Shown piece by piece: positions 1-10,562 of a DNA stretch of 64,000 nt (position 1 is the stretch's first letter; every line of letters starts with the position of its first letter). Origin of the DNA: Bubalus kerabau (taxonomy: Eukaryota; Chordata; Mammalia; Artiodactyla; Bovidae). The DNA is taken from contig NC_073630.1 of the NCBI RefSeq assembly GCF_029407905.1, positions 42,247,001 to 42,311,000 on the forward strand, given 5' to 3'. A program made the translations under genes and the position numbers. The notes under the pieces were generated by a model. It searched no databases. It saw nothing but the letters and a program-made list of their open reading frames with translations, and was not told the origin of the DNA.

Positions 1-1775
1 TTCTTTGTTGGGAAGTCCAATGAAAAGAAAAGAAAAGACATTTTAAGGCCAGGGGCACATTTAAGCTTGTGATTTGCCTAAAATTATAGTCCTGTTCTTT
101 TATCCTCCCAGCTTTGTGGAAGCACCTTTCTCCAAGTCCCTAGGTGTATTTGTGCCACTCAAAGTAATTGGCTCATTAGGCTATAATGTTGCTCCTCATC
201 CTGCACCCACATCCCTCCAGTTAAGCTGGATGGAAGAAGCAGAGCTCTTCATTCAGGGACAGCACAGCTTGCTATCTTTTTTGCATATCTCTAAATCAAA
301 AAAGAGGACACAAAGGGATGCTTTCCTGCGTTAATTGGCCGTGCGCGCTCCTGAACTGCTGAGGTTGGAAGCCTTTCAATGCCATGATCATACTGCCCCC
401 ACGTGGTTAAATCTAGAAAATCTCACCCACAATCTACTCACCCAGAGTAAAATCTTATCCTATAAAGGACCAAAGCGATAGGCTCTTACAGACTTCTACA
501 GTTGTACTGATTTCCTAGAGAAACCGCCGTGATTATTTAGATAGTACAGTTATCTCAGTCTTGCAGAGGGAGAATAAATTTCCTTGGTTTTGGAACTAGC
601 TGCTAATTCTCCCAATAGCGTGACTGTAGTTTTAAACCGCTAGTTTTAAACCGCTAATTTCTGCTCTGGGAAGTAAAGGTGAAAATCCCTTTACTGCCTT
701 ATTGCGTGAGTTGGAGAAATAAAATAACACAGGCTTTAAATGTTTTGAAATTCTAAGTGTTGTGGTGTGATAAAATGGATAGGAGTAAGTGAACGTTTCC
801 AGCAGGAGCAGTGTCACTTGAATACTGTCACTTTTTAGGGGCATGAACTGAATCAAGTTTTTATATTTCCCGAGATTATACTTTCTTGTTCTGAAGAAGT
901 GCTGTAAATAGTACCTCAAATACTCTTTTTAAACTGAGTTATTGTATGAAATTGTTTGTTGTAAACTTGCTTTATCAAATATAAACTGCAATGCTAATCT
1001 GAGCTTCATAATGATTAAATATTTGAATATGACCCTGAGAGCCCCTGGGGTGACAAGCCCCCCGTGTTCTGGCTTGCTTGTGAACTTTCTAGGTAAAATT
1101 GGACAGGTCAGGTATCTAAGTGTGAGGGGATCCATTTTTTTACCTCTCAAGTGTGGACGATAGTTTTGCTTCGCTTACCTCCTTGTGAATGTTCCTGAAA
1201 TGAACCTTTTGGGGAGAAATTGTGAAAACTGCGCGTTGAACATGGTACATGCTTTTGCTTTCATTCCAGTCACAAGTACTTCTTTCCTCCTATTAACAAG
1301 TAATAGGGTCATTCACAGATCACAGATTTACTTCAAAGTAAATAAATAATTCCTACAAAGACATGCCTCATTTGCTATAAATTATCACAGACCCAAGAGC
1401 TAGGATCACTGGTAACCTTGCAGCATGTAAAGTTGAATGTCCTTATCTAGAGGATACAGTATTCGTTTCTTTGTGGCAGGTGGCAATTCAAATAGATGCT
1501 CTACCTATGGATCCTGTTGGTTTTCCTGTGCCTTATTTAAAATGCATGTTCTGAATAACTTGGCTTAAGAGAGTGAATAATTTACAAAGAAAACTCTCCT
1601 TCCCTCTCCAACAGTAGCAATAAGAGCATGTTCTGTTTTCCTTTAGCCTGTTACCCTAGTAAAAGAATGTTTCATGTCAGAAAATGCAATTCTTTTCTGA
1701 CTGGTCTTTACTGAGGTTGTACCACATGTTGAATAGAACCTTCTACTCTATTGTGGTGAATAGCCATGTGCTGTA
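1..1775. other. Single-copy sequence, no gene seen
   Basis: This stretch is AT-rich and I recognise no repeat family in it. Open frames reach at most about 95 codons, start and stop at random, overlap on both strands and carry no motif I know. The one notable item is a perfect 14-bp tandem duplication, listed separately. Confidence 0.6.
627..654. repeat. Perfect 14-bp tandem duplication
   Basis: The unit TAGTTTTAAACCGC occurs twice head to tail with no mismatch. Each unit keeps its CpG, so the duplication is probably recent. Replication slippage is the simplest cause. Confidence 0.85.
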
Positions 1776-1971
1776 CTAAGCTGCTTTAGTCGTGTCCAAC
1801 TCTTTGCAACCCCATGGACTGAGCCTACCAGCCAGGAAAGAATACTGGAGTGGGCTGCTATGCTTTCCTCCAGGGGATCTTCCCAATCCAGGGACCGAAC
1901 CCATGTCTCTTGGGTCTCCTGCACTGGCAGGCAGATTCTTCACCGCTAGTGCCGCCCGGGAAGCCCAGTGC
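1776..1971 (-). mobile_element. Bov-tA SINE, minus strand
   Basis: Read on the minus strand, it begins with the GGGCTTCCCGGG-like head of the tRNA-derived part, passes through the pol III B-box-like GGTTCG region, and ends in the Bov-A body and the shared BovB tail (GTTGGACACGAC-like). The length of about 195 bp fits the family. It has no coding capacity. Retroposition by BovB enzymes is the accepted model for this family. Confidence 0.9.
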
Positions 1972-2348
1972 CACAACCCACCTCTCCACACCTCGCTCCC
2001 AGCTCTTCCGAGGGGTGGATTAGCATAGCAAAAGTAGGGTGTCTGTATACTGATGAGTCCCTGAGAACAGCTTGACTTTAAGAGAATGGAGAAAATATTT
2101 ACATACACACACATATACACACACTCCACAGCATTTACAAGACAGTATGTGGAGACTTTAAAAAAGGTTAATTAATTCTGGGAAATGAGAATGAGAATGG
2201 TAAGTTCTGGGAGGATTAGGGTACTTCCATTTTCACTTTTTAGGTTTAATATTATTTTTCTTAATATGAACATGTAACTACATATCATTTCTGAAAAAAT
2301 AGATACCATATAGATATTAAAAAGAATGATATCTATATGTATAGAAAA
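1972..2348. other. Single-copy spacer with a short CA-rich patch
   Basis: AT-rich sequence between two Bov-tA copies. A short interrupted CA/TA run lies at about 2102-2125. No gene or recognisable repeat was seen. Confidence 0.5.
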
Positions 2349-2568
2349 ATAGCTTCCCCGGTGGCTCAGATGGTGAAAAATCCACCTGCAATGTGGGAAA
2401 CCTGGGTTCGATCCCTGGGTTGGGAAGATACCCTGGAGAAGGGAATGGCTACCCACTGCAGTATTTTTGCCTGGAGAATTCCATGGGCAGAAGAGCCTGG
2501 CAGGCTACAGTCCATGTGGTCACAAAGAGTTGGACACGATTGAGTGACTTTCACTTTCACTTTCATAG
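2349..2568 (+). mobile_element. Bov-tA SINE, plus strand
   Basis: Full-length copy. The tRNA-derived head starts at AGCTTCCCCGGTGGCTCAG, a GGTTCGATCCC B-box follows near 2405, then the Bov-A body and the tail TTGGACACGATTGAGTGAC. It ends in a CTTTCA-rich run of the kind that links or ends Bov-A units. It lies in opposite orientation to the copy at 1776-1971. Confidence 0.93.
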
Positions 2569-3193
2569 ACAACATAAGCATTCCAAGATATTTTCAATGA
2601 AAAAAGAAGTTGCAGAATAACATGTATCAGGTTATTTATATTATGTAAAATAGGCATGTATATATACATTTAGAAAAAAATTATGAAAGTCTATGTAACC
2701 ATATGGTTAAAAATTATTGTCTGTAAGATTTTCAGGTGAAGGAAACATATATTTAAAATCTTTATTTCCATGTTCCTAGTTTTTGATTGGATTTTTAAAC
2801 TAAACTTGTTTATGTGGTTACTTGTATAATTGAAACAATATATTTTATTCCTGTACACATTGGCCAGATTGGGTGGTTGTTTCATGTCTGATGAATATAC
2901 CCATTTGTCCCGGGCTCTTTGAACAGTCTCTGCCCAGACCTGCTTGTCTCTAGGCTGAGCCTTTCTTGGAAGTGTCTTTTAACCACCCCAGGCTGGGGGA
3001 GGGGCCTTGTTGTGGTCCCATCACAGGCTACTTCTATTCTACCAGATAACTTACCACACTGCATTTCAACTCCTTATTGATTATCTGACCTCAGTAGGCC
3101 ACAGGCAACTTAAGGTTATATTTCTGTGTTTCAGGTGTAGTTTTTGACATATAACAGATTCTGAAATCAATGTTTATTAAATAGATCTAATCT
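2569..3193. other. Single-copy sequence, no gene seen
   Basis: Mixed AT-rich and moderately GC-rich sequence (the latter at about 2900-3060) without a family I recognise. The minus-strand open frame at 2882-3064 has no motif and no support. Confidence 0.5.
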
Positions 3194-3678
3194 AATGCAT
3201 GCCAACAAAGGTCTGTCTAGTCAAGGCTATGGTTTTTCCAGTGGTCATGTATGGATGTGAGAGTTGGACTGTGAAGAAGGCTGAGCACCGAAGAATTGAT
3301 GCTTTTGAACTGTGGTGTTGGAGAAGCCTCTTGAGAGTCCCTTGGACTGCAAGGAGATCCAACCAGTCCATTCTGAAGGAGATCAGCCCTGGGATTTCTT
3401 TGGAAGGAATGATGCTAAAGCTGAAACTCCAGTACTTTGGCCACCTCATGCGAAGAGTTGACTCATTGGAAAAGACTCTGACGCTGGGAGGGATTGGGGG
3501 CAGGAGGAGAAGGGAACGACAGGGGATGAGATGGCTGGATGGCATCACTGACTCGATGGACGTGAGTCTGAGTGAATTCCGGGAGTTGGTGATGGACAGG
3601 GAGGCCTGGCATGCTGCGATTCATGGGGTCGCAAAGAGTTGGACATGACTGAGCGACTGAACTGAACTGAATGCATGC
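3194..3678 (+). mobile_element. BovB LINE 3' end, 5'-truncated
   Basis: About 465 bp of the BovB 3' end. Its reading frame still encodes the C-terminal end of the RTE reverse transcriptase protein, including KAMVFPVVMYGCESWTVKKA and the downstream REAWHAAIHGVAKSWT-like terminus. Severe 5' truncation is typical of this family. A 9-bp direct repeat AATGCATGC flanks it (3194-3202 and 3670-3678) and is a plausible target-site duplication. The 149-codon open frame here is a remnant, not a gene. Confidence 0.92.
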
Positions 3679-3685
3679 ATGTAAA

Positions 3686-3894
3686 ATTGCTTCAGTTGTG
3701 TCCGACTCTTTGTGACCCTAAGGACTGTAGCTCTCAAGGCTTCTCTGTCCATGGGATTCTCCAGACAAGAATACTGGAGTGGGTTGCCATGCCCTTCTCC
3801 AGGGGATCTTTCTCACCCAGGAACCAAACCCCTGTCTATTATATCTTCTGCATTGACAGGAGGATTCTTTACACTAGTGCCACCTGGGAAGCCC
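3686..3894 (-). mobile_element. Bov-tA SINE, minus strand
   Basis: The minus-strand head GGGCTTCCCAGGTGGCACTA is at 3875-3894 and the shared BovB tail is at the low-coordinate end. It follows the BovB fragment by only a few bases, so one of the two probably inserted at the A-rich or tail end of the other. Confidence 0.9.
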
Positions 3895-4248
3895 ATTAAA
3901 AAGATAGGTAAATGGAAAGAAGGAAGGAGGAATGGAGGGACTGAAGGTGGGATGGAGGAAGGAAGGGGTGGGGGTGGGGGAGTGATATCCACAAGAGAAA
4001 GCGATGTAGTCAGACTGGAACTTAATAAGGAAAAAAAAAATGTGTCAGTATTTATTCAGCTCTGTCTGAAGAAGAAAAGGAAATTTCAATGACTATAGAG
4101 GTGTATATCATTTGGGAACAAGAATTTTTCACCAAGTTTGCCATTTTGTTCTTATAATTGCTTATATATATATATGAAGAAACACAGTCCCATTTATATT
4201 AATTTAAAATTTAATGTATGAGAATAAAGTTAAGAATTGTGGTAGGAT
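3895..4248. other. Purine-rich tract and spacer
   Basis: The first 90 bases are a degenerate GGAA/GGGA-rich purine tract (about 3900-3985). It sits at the head end of the neighbouring minus-strand SINE, not its tail, so I do not derive it from that insertion. The rest is AT-rich with a short TATATA run near 4165. No gene seen. Confidence 0.5.
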
Positions 4249-4259
4249 GTATATAAAGA

Positions 4260-4528
4260 TGGGAGAAGGCAATGGCAACCCACTCCAGTACTCTTGCCTG
4301 GAAAATCCCATGGATGGAGGAGCCTGGTAGGCTGCAGTCCATGGAGTCGCTAAGAGTCAGACACAACTGAGTGACTTCACTTTCACTTTCCACTTTCATG
4401 CATTGGAGAAGGAAATGGAAACCCACTCCAGTGTTCTTGCCTGGAGAATCCCATGGATGGAGAAGCCTGGTAGGCTGCAGTCCATGGGGTCGCACAGAGT
4501 CGGACACGACTGAAGCGACTTGGCAGCA
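4260..4528 (+). mobile_element. BOV-A2 SINE (dimeric Bov-A) with target-site duplication
   Basis: Two Bov-A bodies are joined by the CTTTCACTTTC-rich linker and ATGCATTGGAGAAGG. The left body has AGAGTCAGACACAACTGAG and the right body AGAGTCGGACACGACTGAAG, followed by a short GGCAGCAG tail. An exact 11-bp direct repeat GTATATAAAGA flanks it at 4249-4259 and 4529-4539, a clear target-site duplication from retroposition. Confidence 0.95.
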
Positions 4529-4869
4529 GTATATAAAGAAAACCATGAGAATTTACTGAATGATTTGAAAGAGGCCTGGAATAGATAAAGATACATTCCA
4601 TTCAGTGGATGGGAATATATGGTATCAAAGTGATTAATTATCCGCAAATGACTTTATATATCAGATACAATTACTGTGAAACACCCATGGTTTTGCTTTT
4701 TTCCCTTCTCTCCCCACCTTTCCTTTCCTATTCTTTCCTTCCTTCCGACACTGGCATTGTTTCTGCTCCTTGAGCTCCAGGCTCTCCCCAGGCTCAGCAC
4801 TTCACCATCAGCTGTTCCTTATGCTGAATTTCTCTTTTCCTAGATCTTCAAAAGGCTGCTTCTTCCTGT

Positions 4870-5190
4870 CAACATGGAGCTCAGCCCAGATATCACTATG
4901 TCAGAGAAAAATTTCTCAACCACCTAACTTAAAGTAACTTTAAGTCACAAAGTCACTCTTATTATATTATTCTGCTTTCTTTTCTCCATAGCACTTGTCG
5001 TAATCTGAAAATACTGTCTTTATATTTTATGTATATAATCTATTTTCCCCCACTAGAATGTAAGCTCCATGAGAGCAGTGGCATTCCCTAATACAATACA
5101 CTGCATTCCCTGTCCCCCTGAAACAACGCCAGGCACAAGAAAGACAGTGCATTGATTGGTTTTATTCCTAATGAATGATCAATTTTGCAA
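4870..5190 (+). mobile_element. L2 LINE 3' end
   Basis: This matches the well-known L2 3' region: CCATAGCACTTGTCGTAATCTG, then CCCCCACTAGAATGTAAGCTCCATGAGAGCAG, then a degenerate GCCAGGCACA and the final region before a TGAATGA-like end. It is an old mammalian repeat, heavily diverged, and not coding. The 330 bases before it (4540-4869) hold no recognised feature. Confidence 0.75.
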
Positions 5191-5282
5191 TTTTAAGAGA
5201 TCATTTAGTAGAAAATCTTAATATTTAACTGTTTCCCTTGAAACACGCCTAGAGATTTATTAGATTAGTTTTAACTGTGTTT

Positions 5283-5600
5283 GCTGTGCTGTGCTTAGTC
5301 ACTCAGTTGTGTCCAAGTCTTTGCAACCCCATAAACTGCAGCCTGTCAGGCTCCTCTGTCCATGGGAATTCTCTGGAATGGGTTGCCAGGCCCTCCTCCA
5401 AGGGATCTTCTCAACCCAGGGATCGAATCCAGGTCTCCCACATTTCAGGCAGATTCTTTACCATCTAAACCACGAGGGAGGCCCAAGAATACTGGAGTAG
5501 CCTATTCCTTCTCCAGGGGATCTTCCTGACCCAGGAATTGAACTGGGGTGTCCTGCATTACAGGTGGATTCTTTACCAGCTGAGCTACCAGGGAAGCCCT
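5283..5600 (-). mobile_element. Double-headed Bov-tA SINE, minus strand
   Basis: Read on the minus strand there are two tRNA-derived heads in series. The first (5' end near 5600, GGGCTTCCCTGGTAGCTCAG) runs only as far as CTCCAGTATTCTTGGG. A second head then begins (about 5485) and continues through a full Bov-A body to the BovB-like tail near 5283. The same junction recurs at 58250, 59405/60153 and 63419, so this is a subfamily structure and not a chance insertion. Confidence 0.85.
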
Positions 5601-5629
5601 TAACTGTGTTTATATTTTGTTAAAGAATG

Positions 5630-5868
5630 ATTCTGTATTTTGCTTGCCTATGATTCTTATCTCTACCACCTTTGATCTGTGTGACTTTGGGCAAGTTGCT
5701 TAACTTCCCCAGTCAACTTCCTCATCTGTAAAATGGGGATGATGAGAGTAGCAACTTGGTAGCAACATAATTCTGTGAATTATGAGTCAATGAGTAGATA
5801 ATGACAACTTCAAACTTAATGATATATTGCATGGGGTATAGTAAACTCTCAATAATTGTTGGTTATCT
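5630..5868 (+). mobile_element. MIR SINE
   Basis: The MIR core is easy to read: TGTGACTTTGGGCAAGTTGC, then CCTCATCTGTAAAATGGGGATGATGA. Degraded 3' sequence ends near ACTCTCAATAATTGTTGG. It is an ancient tRNA-derived SINE mobilised by L2 and predates the ruminant radiation. Confidence 0.85.
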
Positions 5869-6170
5869 TTGATTAACTATATAGCATTAATCATCTATTG
5901 GAAGTCAGGCATGGAGGCTCCTTAACTTATGACCATCCAGTGTTTTGAAGACATTTACTGGATTATCTGTAAGTCCAAATATTCTACAAGGGCTGATGTG
6001 AGTGTATCACTGATATAGTTTGGTTTCACAAGAGAGCCCTGCAGGTTGATAATCTTGGTTTTGATAATCTCTTTTGCACAGATAATATTCGTAATTTTCT
6101 TACCAACTATTGCTTGAATGTCTCCTTCTTGACTATAAAACTCAGGACCTGTCCCTTAAGCACTCCTACT
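5869..6170. other. Single-copy spacer, no feature seen
   Basis: AT-rich sequence of about 300 bp between MIR and the L1 3' end. I recognise nothing in it. Confidence 0.45.
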
Positions 6171-6859
6171 GCATTTTATTTTATTTTATTTATTTATTTT
6201 TTATTTTATTTTATTTTTAAACTTTACATAACTGTATTAGTTTTGCCAAATATCAAAATGAATCCACCACAGGTATACATGTGTTCCCCATCCTGAACCC
6301 TCCTCCCTCCTCCCTCCCCATTCCATCCCTCTGGGTCGTCCCAGTGCACCAGCCCCAAGCATCCAGTATCGTGCATCGAACCTGGACTGGCAACTCATTT
6401 CATACATGATATTTTACATGTTTCAATGCCATTCTCCCAAATCTTCCCACCCTCTCCCTCTCCCACAGAGTCCATAAGACTGTTCTATACATCAGTGTCT
6501 CTTTTGCTGTCTCATACACAGGGTTATTTACCATCTTTCTAAATTCCATATATATGCATTAGTATACTGTATTGGTGTTTTTCTTTCTGGCTTACTTCAC
6601 TCTGTATAATAGGCTCCAGTTTCATCCACCTCATTAGAACTGATTCAAATGTATTCTTTTTAATGGCTGAATAATACTCCATTGTGTATATGTACCACAG
6701 CTTTCTTATCCATTCATCTGCTGATGGACATCTAGGTTGCTTCCATGTCCTGGCTATTATAAACAGTGCTGCGATGAACATTGGGGCACACGTGTCTCTT
6801 TCCCTTCTGGTTTCCTCAGTGTGTATGCCCAGCAGTGGGATTGCTGGATCAGCATTTTA
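6171..6859 (-). mobile_element. Ruminant L1 3' end with target-site duplication
   Basis: On the minus strand the open frame at 6781-6539 encodes the C-terminus of L1 ORF2p (MFIAALFIIARTWKQP start, then WYIYTMEYYSAIKK and the conserved WMKLEPIIQSEVSQ). The 3' UTR follows, then an A-rich TAAAA-type tail that appears as TTTTA repeats at 6176-6222. The 8-bp repeat GCATTTTA at 6171-6178 and 6852-6859 flanks it. Beyond the distal copy the minus strand reads CTTTAAAATGC, which fits an L1 endonuclease nick. The copy is strongly 5'-truncated and cannot move by itself. Confidence 0.93.
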
Positions 6860-7539
6860 AAGCAAACATCAGCCACAATATATGACTGCTAATGGCATCT
6901 GTGCTGGTGGGCAGATCTGATGCTTTTGCTTTGACAAATAACTCTTCTCTTCGCATCCCTCCCTTTAGCCAACGTTTGTGGCATGTTCACTTTGTACCAG
7001 GCAATGTGTAGTTCTGAGAATGATGTGAAAAATAGGGCTGACTCACCCCTGCCCCCTTATAACTTGCATTTACGTGCTTATGAAAGGGTGTGTGTTGAAA
7101 ATTGTAAGTACAGGACTTGGTGTGTTTTCAGATGAGGGTTGGCCCTTTAAAGACTCGGCAGCTCCCTGTGTACCAGGGTTATTTTCTCTTTGGGAGAATG
7201 TCACCCTTGCTTCCAACATTAGATATGGATAAGCCATATGCTAAGTGGTTTGACATTTCAGTTTGATTTAAGCTGATTGACATTGACAGCTTCATGCCAA
7301 AGTGTGTTAAATTTTATTCAGAAATAATATCCTCTTGGACCAATGAATGTGTTCAGCATTAATTGGCAGTGGCTTCTTGTAAACTTTCTAGGAGAAGACA
7401 TGGACAGGAAGGAAAACACAAGCAATTTAGTTGGGGGGAAGTGTGTTTATGAAGCAGCCACATCAAAGAGAATTTATTATCCCTTCGTGTAAACTGTGTT
7501 CTATTTGTTGGCCATTTGTGCCTTTATTCACATCACATT
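6860..7539. other. Single-copy sequence, possible old repeat piece
   Basis: Around 6965-7040 there is text resembling the start of the old unassigned repeat that recurs at 7540 and elsewhere (TTTGTACCAGGCAATGTG). The rest is unrecognised AT-rich DNA. No gene seen. Confidence 0.4.
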
Positions 7540-7920
7540 CAAGAACATCTACTACTTACTAGGAGCTCTGGAGATACAAAGACACTGTATCCTTTGAAAA
7601 AGTGAAAATGTTAGTCTCTCAGTCATGTCTGACTCTTTGTAACCCCATGGACTGTAGCCTACCAGGTTCCTCTGTCCATGGAATTTTCCAGACAAGAATA
7701 CTGGAGTGGGTTGCCATGCCCTTTTCCAAGAGATCTTCCCAGCCCAGGGATTTAACCCAGGTCTCCTGCATTGTAGGCAGATTCTTTACCCCTACTGTAT
7801 CCATTAAGGAGCTCCTAATCTGATAGCAGAATCAGACAAGGGTACAAATGATTAGCATACTATGTGATCAGTTCTTTTATGATCTACAAGAGGATTTGGT
7901 GCTATCTCCTTTGGCACAAC
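7540..7920 (+). repeat. Old mammalian repeat, family not assigned (copy 1), split by a SINE
   Basis: The text ACTAGGAGCTCTGGAGATACAA continues, after a SINE, as AAGGAGCTCCTAATCTGATAG. This pattern, a 'growing list' region followed by an 'aaggagctcctaatc' region, recurs in the same order at 19200, 34160, 58770 and 59170-60665. It marks a dispersed family that predates the ruminant SINEs. I do not assign a name. Confidence 0.5.
7593..7793 (-). mobile_element. Bov-tA SINE, minus strand, with target-site duplication
   Basis: The BovB-like tail and Bov-A body are read on the minus strand, followed by most of the tRNA head; the outermost head bases are missing. The 9-bp repeat ACTGTATCC at 7584-7592 and 7794-7802 flanks it exactly. 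This proves it inserted into the older repeat at 7540-7920. Confidence 0.92.
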
Positions 7921-8132
7921 TGAGCTGATTATGTAGGAGATGGTTAAAGGTTTTGACAGGAAATAGATATCAATATTTTTGCATACTGGGGAAATACAGT
8001 TTTTAGTTTAGAGTTCCAGTTCTTTGTAAAGACTCCCCCTATCAATACATATTCAGAGGTCCTCTCCCTGCAGGGCTCAAAGAATGTGTATTTCATGAGA
8101 GAATGCGGCTGCCAGTGGTGCATATTAGATCG
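7803..8132. other. Older repeat remainder and single-copy DNA
   Basis: The first about 120 bp are the tail of the unassigned repeat listed at 7540. The remainder up to the BovB junction holds nothing I recognise. Confidence 0.4.
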
Positions 8133-8508
8133 ATGCTTTTGAACTGTGGTGCTGGAGAAGACTCTTGAGAGTCCCTTGGATTGCAAGGAGATCCAACCAG
8201 TCCATTCTAAAGGAGATCAGTCCTGGGTGTTCTTTGGAAGGAATGATGCTAGAGCTGAAACTCCAGTACTTTGGCCACCTCATGCAAAGAGTTGACTCAT
8301 TGGAAGATACTCTGATGCTGGGAGGGATTGGGGGCAGGATGAAAAGGGGACAACAGAGGATGAGATGGCTGGATGGCATCACTGACTCGATGGACATGAG
8401 TTTGAGTGAACTCCGGGAGTTGGTGATAGACAGGGAGGCCTGGCTTGCTGCAATTCATGGGGTCGCAAAGAGTCGGACACAACTGAGCGACTGAACTGAA
8501 CTGAACTC
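8133..8508 (+). mobile_element. BovB LINE 3' end, 5'-truncated
   Basis: Starts inside the sequence for IDAFELWCWRR-like residues and runs to the canonical 3' end, ACTGAGCGACTGAACTGAAC. Stop-free stretches in the plus frame (8165-8494) are remnants of the RT C-terminus (RWLDGITDSMDMSLSELREL). There is no 5' half. Confidence 0.92.
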
Positions 8509-8687
8509 AGGAGGAAGACTGCTGGACATCACGTGTCTCCCAGTTTCTCAAGCTGAAATCTGAGTGCCTTTCTTGACTTCTCTCTGTCCCCCTCCACCTC
8601 TAATTAATCCCACAAGTTTTGTCAGTCTTTTCATTCTTGCATATCTCTCTGGTGTAGAAATATCTCTCAGGTCTACTTTTAATTGAT

Positions 8688-8765
8688 CTGGGGTGCAGCT
8701 TTGATATCTGCAGCTTTAAAAATCCACTCAAGGTGATTCTAACATATGGCAAAATCTGACTTCCA
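8688..8765 (+). mobile_element. Possible MER5A-type hAT fragment
   Basis: GATCTGGGGTGCAGC, then TTTAAAAATCCACTCAAGGTGATTCTAA, resembles the 3' half of the short non-autonomous hAT element MER5A, where TCTGGGGTGGG and CCAGGTGATGCTGA occur in this order. Divergence is high and no terminal repeat is visible. It could be chance or another family. Confidence 0.35.
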
Positions 8766-8794
8766 GATAAATCAGAATCTCTGGAGAAAAGGCA

Positions 8795-9160
8795 AATCAA
8801 AGCCTGAATGAGACATCATCTCATAGCTGTTAGAATGGCTGTTACCAAAAAGACAAGAGATATCAAATATTGGTGAAGATGTACCAAGAAAAAGAAAAAA
8901 TAAAAGCATTTCTGGGAATGCAAATTGGTACAGCCACTATGGAGAACAGTAAGTTTCTCAAGAAGTTAAAAGTAGAACTACTATATGATCTAGTCGTCCC
9001 ACTTCTGGGTATATATCCAAAGAAAGTAAAATCAGTATCTTGAAGACATATCTGCAGTCCTATGTTTAGTATTAATATTAGTCACAATAGCTGAGATATG
9101 GAAACAACCTAGGTGTCCATCAACAATGAATGGATAAAGAAAAAATACACATTTACATGT
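8795..9160 (+). mobile_element. Old L1 ORF2 3' fragment
   Basis: Decayed text of the L1 ORF2 C-terminal region: GAGACATCATCTCATAGCTG, ATGGAGAACAGT, CCACTTCTGGGTATATATCC, TGGAAACAACCTAGGTGTCC and AATGGATAAAG. All these blocks occur in the same order in mammalian L1. The frame is broken by stops and indels. It ends in a CA/TA microsatellite. Confidence 0.85.
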
Positions 9161-10140
9161 CCACACATATATGTATGTATATATACACATACATCTACAT
9201 CTAAAATGCACATATCTGAATTGGATATGTTCCCAATTCAATGAATGTCCAGAGTTGGGAAAACCAGTTTATTTGCTCCTTCTTCTCGAGAAAGATCATC
9301 TTCACCAGGGACTTCTGGCCTCTGGGCTTTGCAGATACCGATTCTGCAGCTGAAATATCTGGGCGTGAAATACCTCACACTGTGATATAGGTTTTCACCT
9401 AATAGTATGGAAAGTTAGGCTTAATGGACTTCAGAAATCTTTCTTTCTCATCCACCTGATAAAGTGTACATAAAGATATAATGAAATAATGCAATGCAAA
9501 GAGCTTAGCAATCTGCCTGACATCTATCAGGCACTCAATAATAGCTAGTTTGATAATTCTTAACAGTGGTCTGATTTCTGTCCTTCCTCCATGATTCTCT
9601 TGGATAAACTGCTTATAGGGAACGCTGTTATAATATCAACTGTAGAAGAATGAGAAATGAAATAAAAACTCAATTATGCAAGTTCAGAAGCAGCCTGCAA
9701 GCTGAAAATACAAGTGCTACTTGAGATGATGTTTGCTTAATTCAGAGCATGATGCAGGATTTAAATCTGACTCTGGGATCTGTGACCTTGGGAAGAAACA
9801 TCCTATTAAGAAAAAAAAATGTATCTTTCAGCTTTGATACAGTCAGCAACTATCAAGAGAATTGTCAGTTTTGCAGTTTGTACCCTTAGGCATCCTGAGC
9901 TGAAAGGAACACTCAGTTGCTATAGCAGCACCTACTTTAGGAGTATTTTTATGCAGATATATGTCTTTGTAAAAAATAGTAGTGGAGTGGCTATGAGTGA
10001 AATATCACTTGTAAACTTCAATTTGCAGCTCATTTTGAGTCTGGAATAAAATTTAGATGTGATTTATCTAGCAGTCAAGGAAACCATATATAGGTATTAG
10101 GAAAAGTATGTTGATACAAAAACAAAATCTTTTCTTCTTT
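9161..10140. other. Single-copy DNA with two MIR scraps
   Basis: Beside the short MIR-like pieces at 9466-9560 and about 9740-9805 (ATTTAAATCTGACTCTGGGATC, TGTGACCTTGGG), the sequence is AT-rich and unrecognised. Open frames are short and without support. Confidence 0.45.
9466..9560 (+). mobile_element. MIR 3' portion
   Basis: ATGCAAAGAGCTTAGCAATCTGCCTGACATCTATCAGGCACTCAATAATAG matches the MIR 3' region, where AAAGCGCTTAGAACAGTGCCTGGCACATAGTAAGCACTCAATAAA is typical. Diverged and truncated. Confidence 0.6.
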
Positions 10141-10168
10141 TAAATATCTAGTTATAACTAGATATTTA
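10141..10168. repeat. Perfect 28-bp palindrome
   Basis: The half-site TAAATATCTAGTTA is followed immediately by its exact reverse complement, with no spacer and no mismatch over 28 bp. It is AT-rich and lies in single-copy sequence, not in a recognised transposon end. Flanking bases do not extend the symmetry. Confidence 0.9.
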
Positions 10169-10435
10169 TGGTGACAAGAGTACAAAGGCTAGATGAGAAT
10201 TTGTTGTCCAAACAGAGATTTTTTCCCCACAGGATTTCAGAAAGGGGAAAAAAAAACCTAAGAAAGGGATTCATTGGCAGAATGTCAGTGTTTCTTAGAA
10301 CTGGATCAAACTTTGAGAGCATCTTCAGATATTCCGAGAAGAGTGTTATATACTTTATTCAGAAATAAGTCCCTCATTCCTTCTGGGCCCCTTCCCATAA
10401 TACCAAAGAGAATTAGGAAAAGTATATAGGCATGG
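10169..10435. other. Single-copy spacer, no feature seen
   Basis: No recognised repeat or gene. The open frames here are short and motif-free. Confidence 0.4.
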
Positions 10436-10562
10436 GTCTGGAGGAGGGCACAGCAACCCACTCCAGTATTCTTGCCTGGAGAATCCCATGGACAGAGGAG
10501 CCTGGTGACTACAGTCCATAGGGTCGCACAGAGTTGGACACGACGGAAGTGACTTAGCACGC
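10436..10562 (+). mobile_element. Single Bov-A body (BOV-A2-type monomer)
   Basis: Starts at a degenerate GGAGGAGGGCACAGCAACCC, carries TTCTTGCCTGGAGAATCCCATGG, and ends in GAGTTGGACACGACGGAAG. There is no tRNA head and no second body, so it is a 5'-truncated BOV-A2 or a free monomer. Confidence 0.85.

Noticed and set aside
2349..2430. tRNA gene in the Bov-tA heads
   Set aside because: The heads derive from a tRNA but lack a foldable full cloverleaf and are attached to SINE bodies. The same holds for every other Bov-tA here.
3199..3648. 149-codon frame as an independent gene
   Set aside because: It is the C-terminal remnant of a truncated BovB, with the same text as at 8.2, 27.7 and 37.5 kb.
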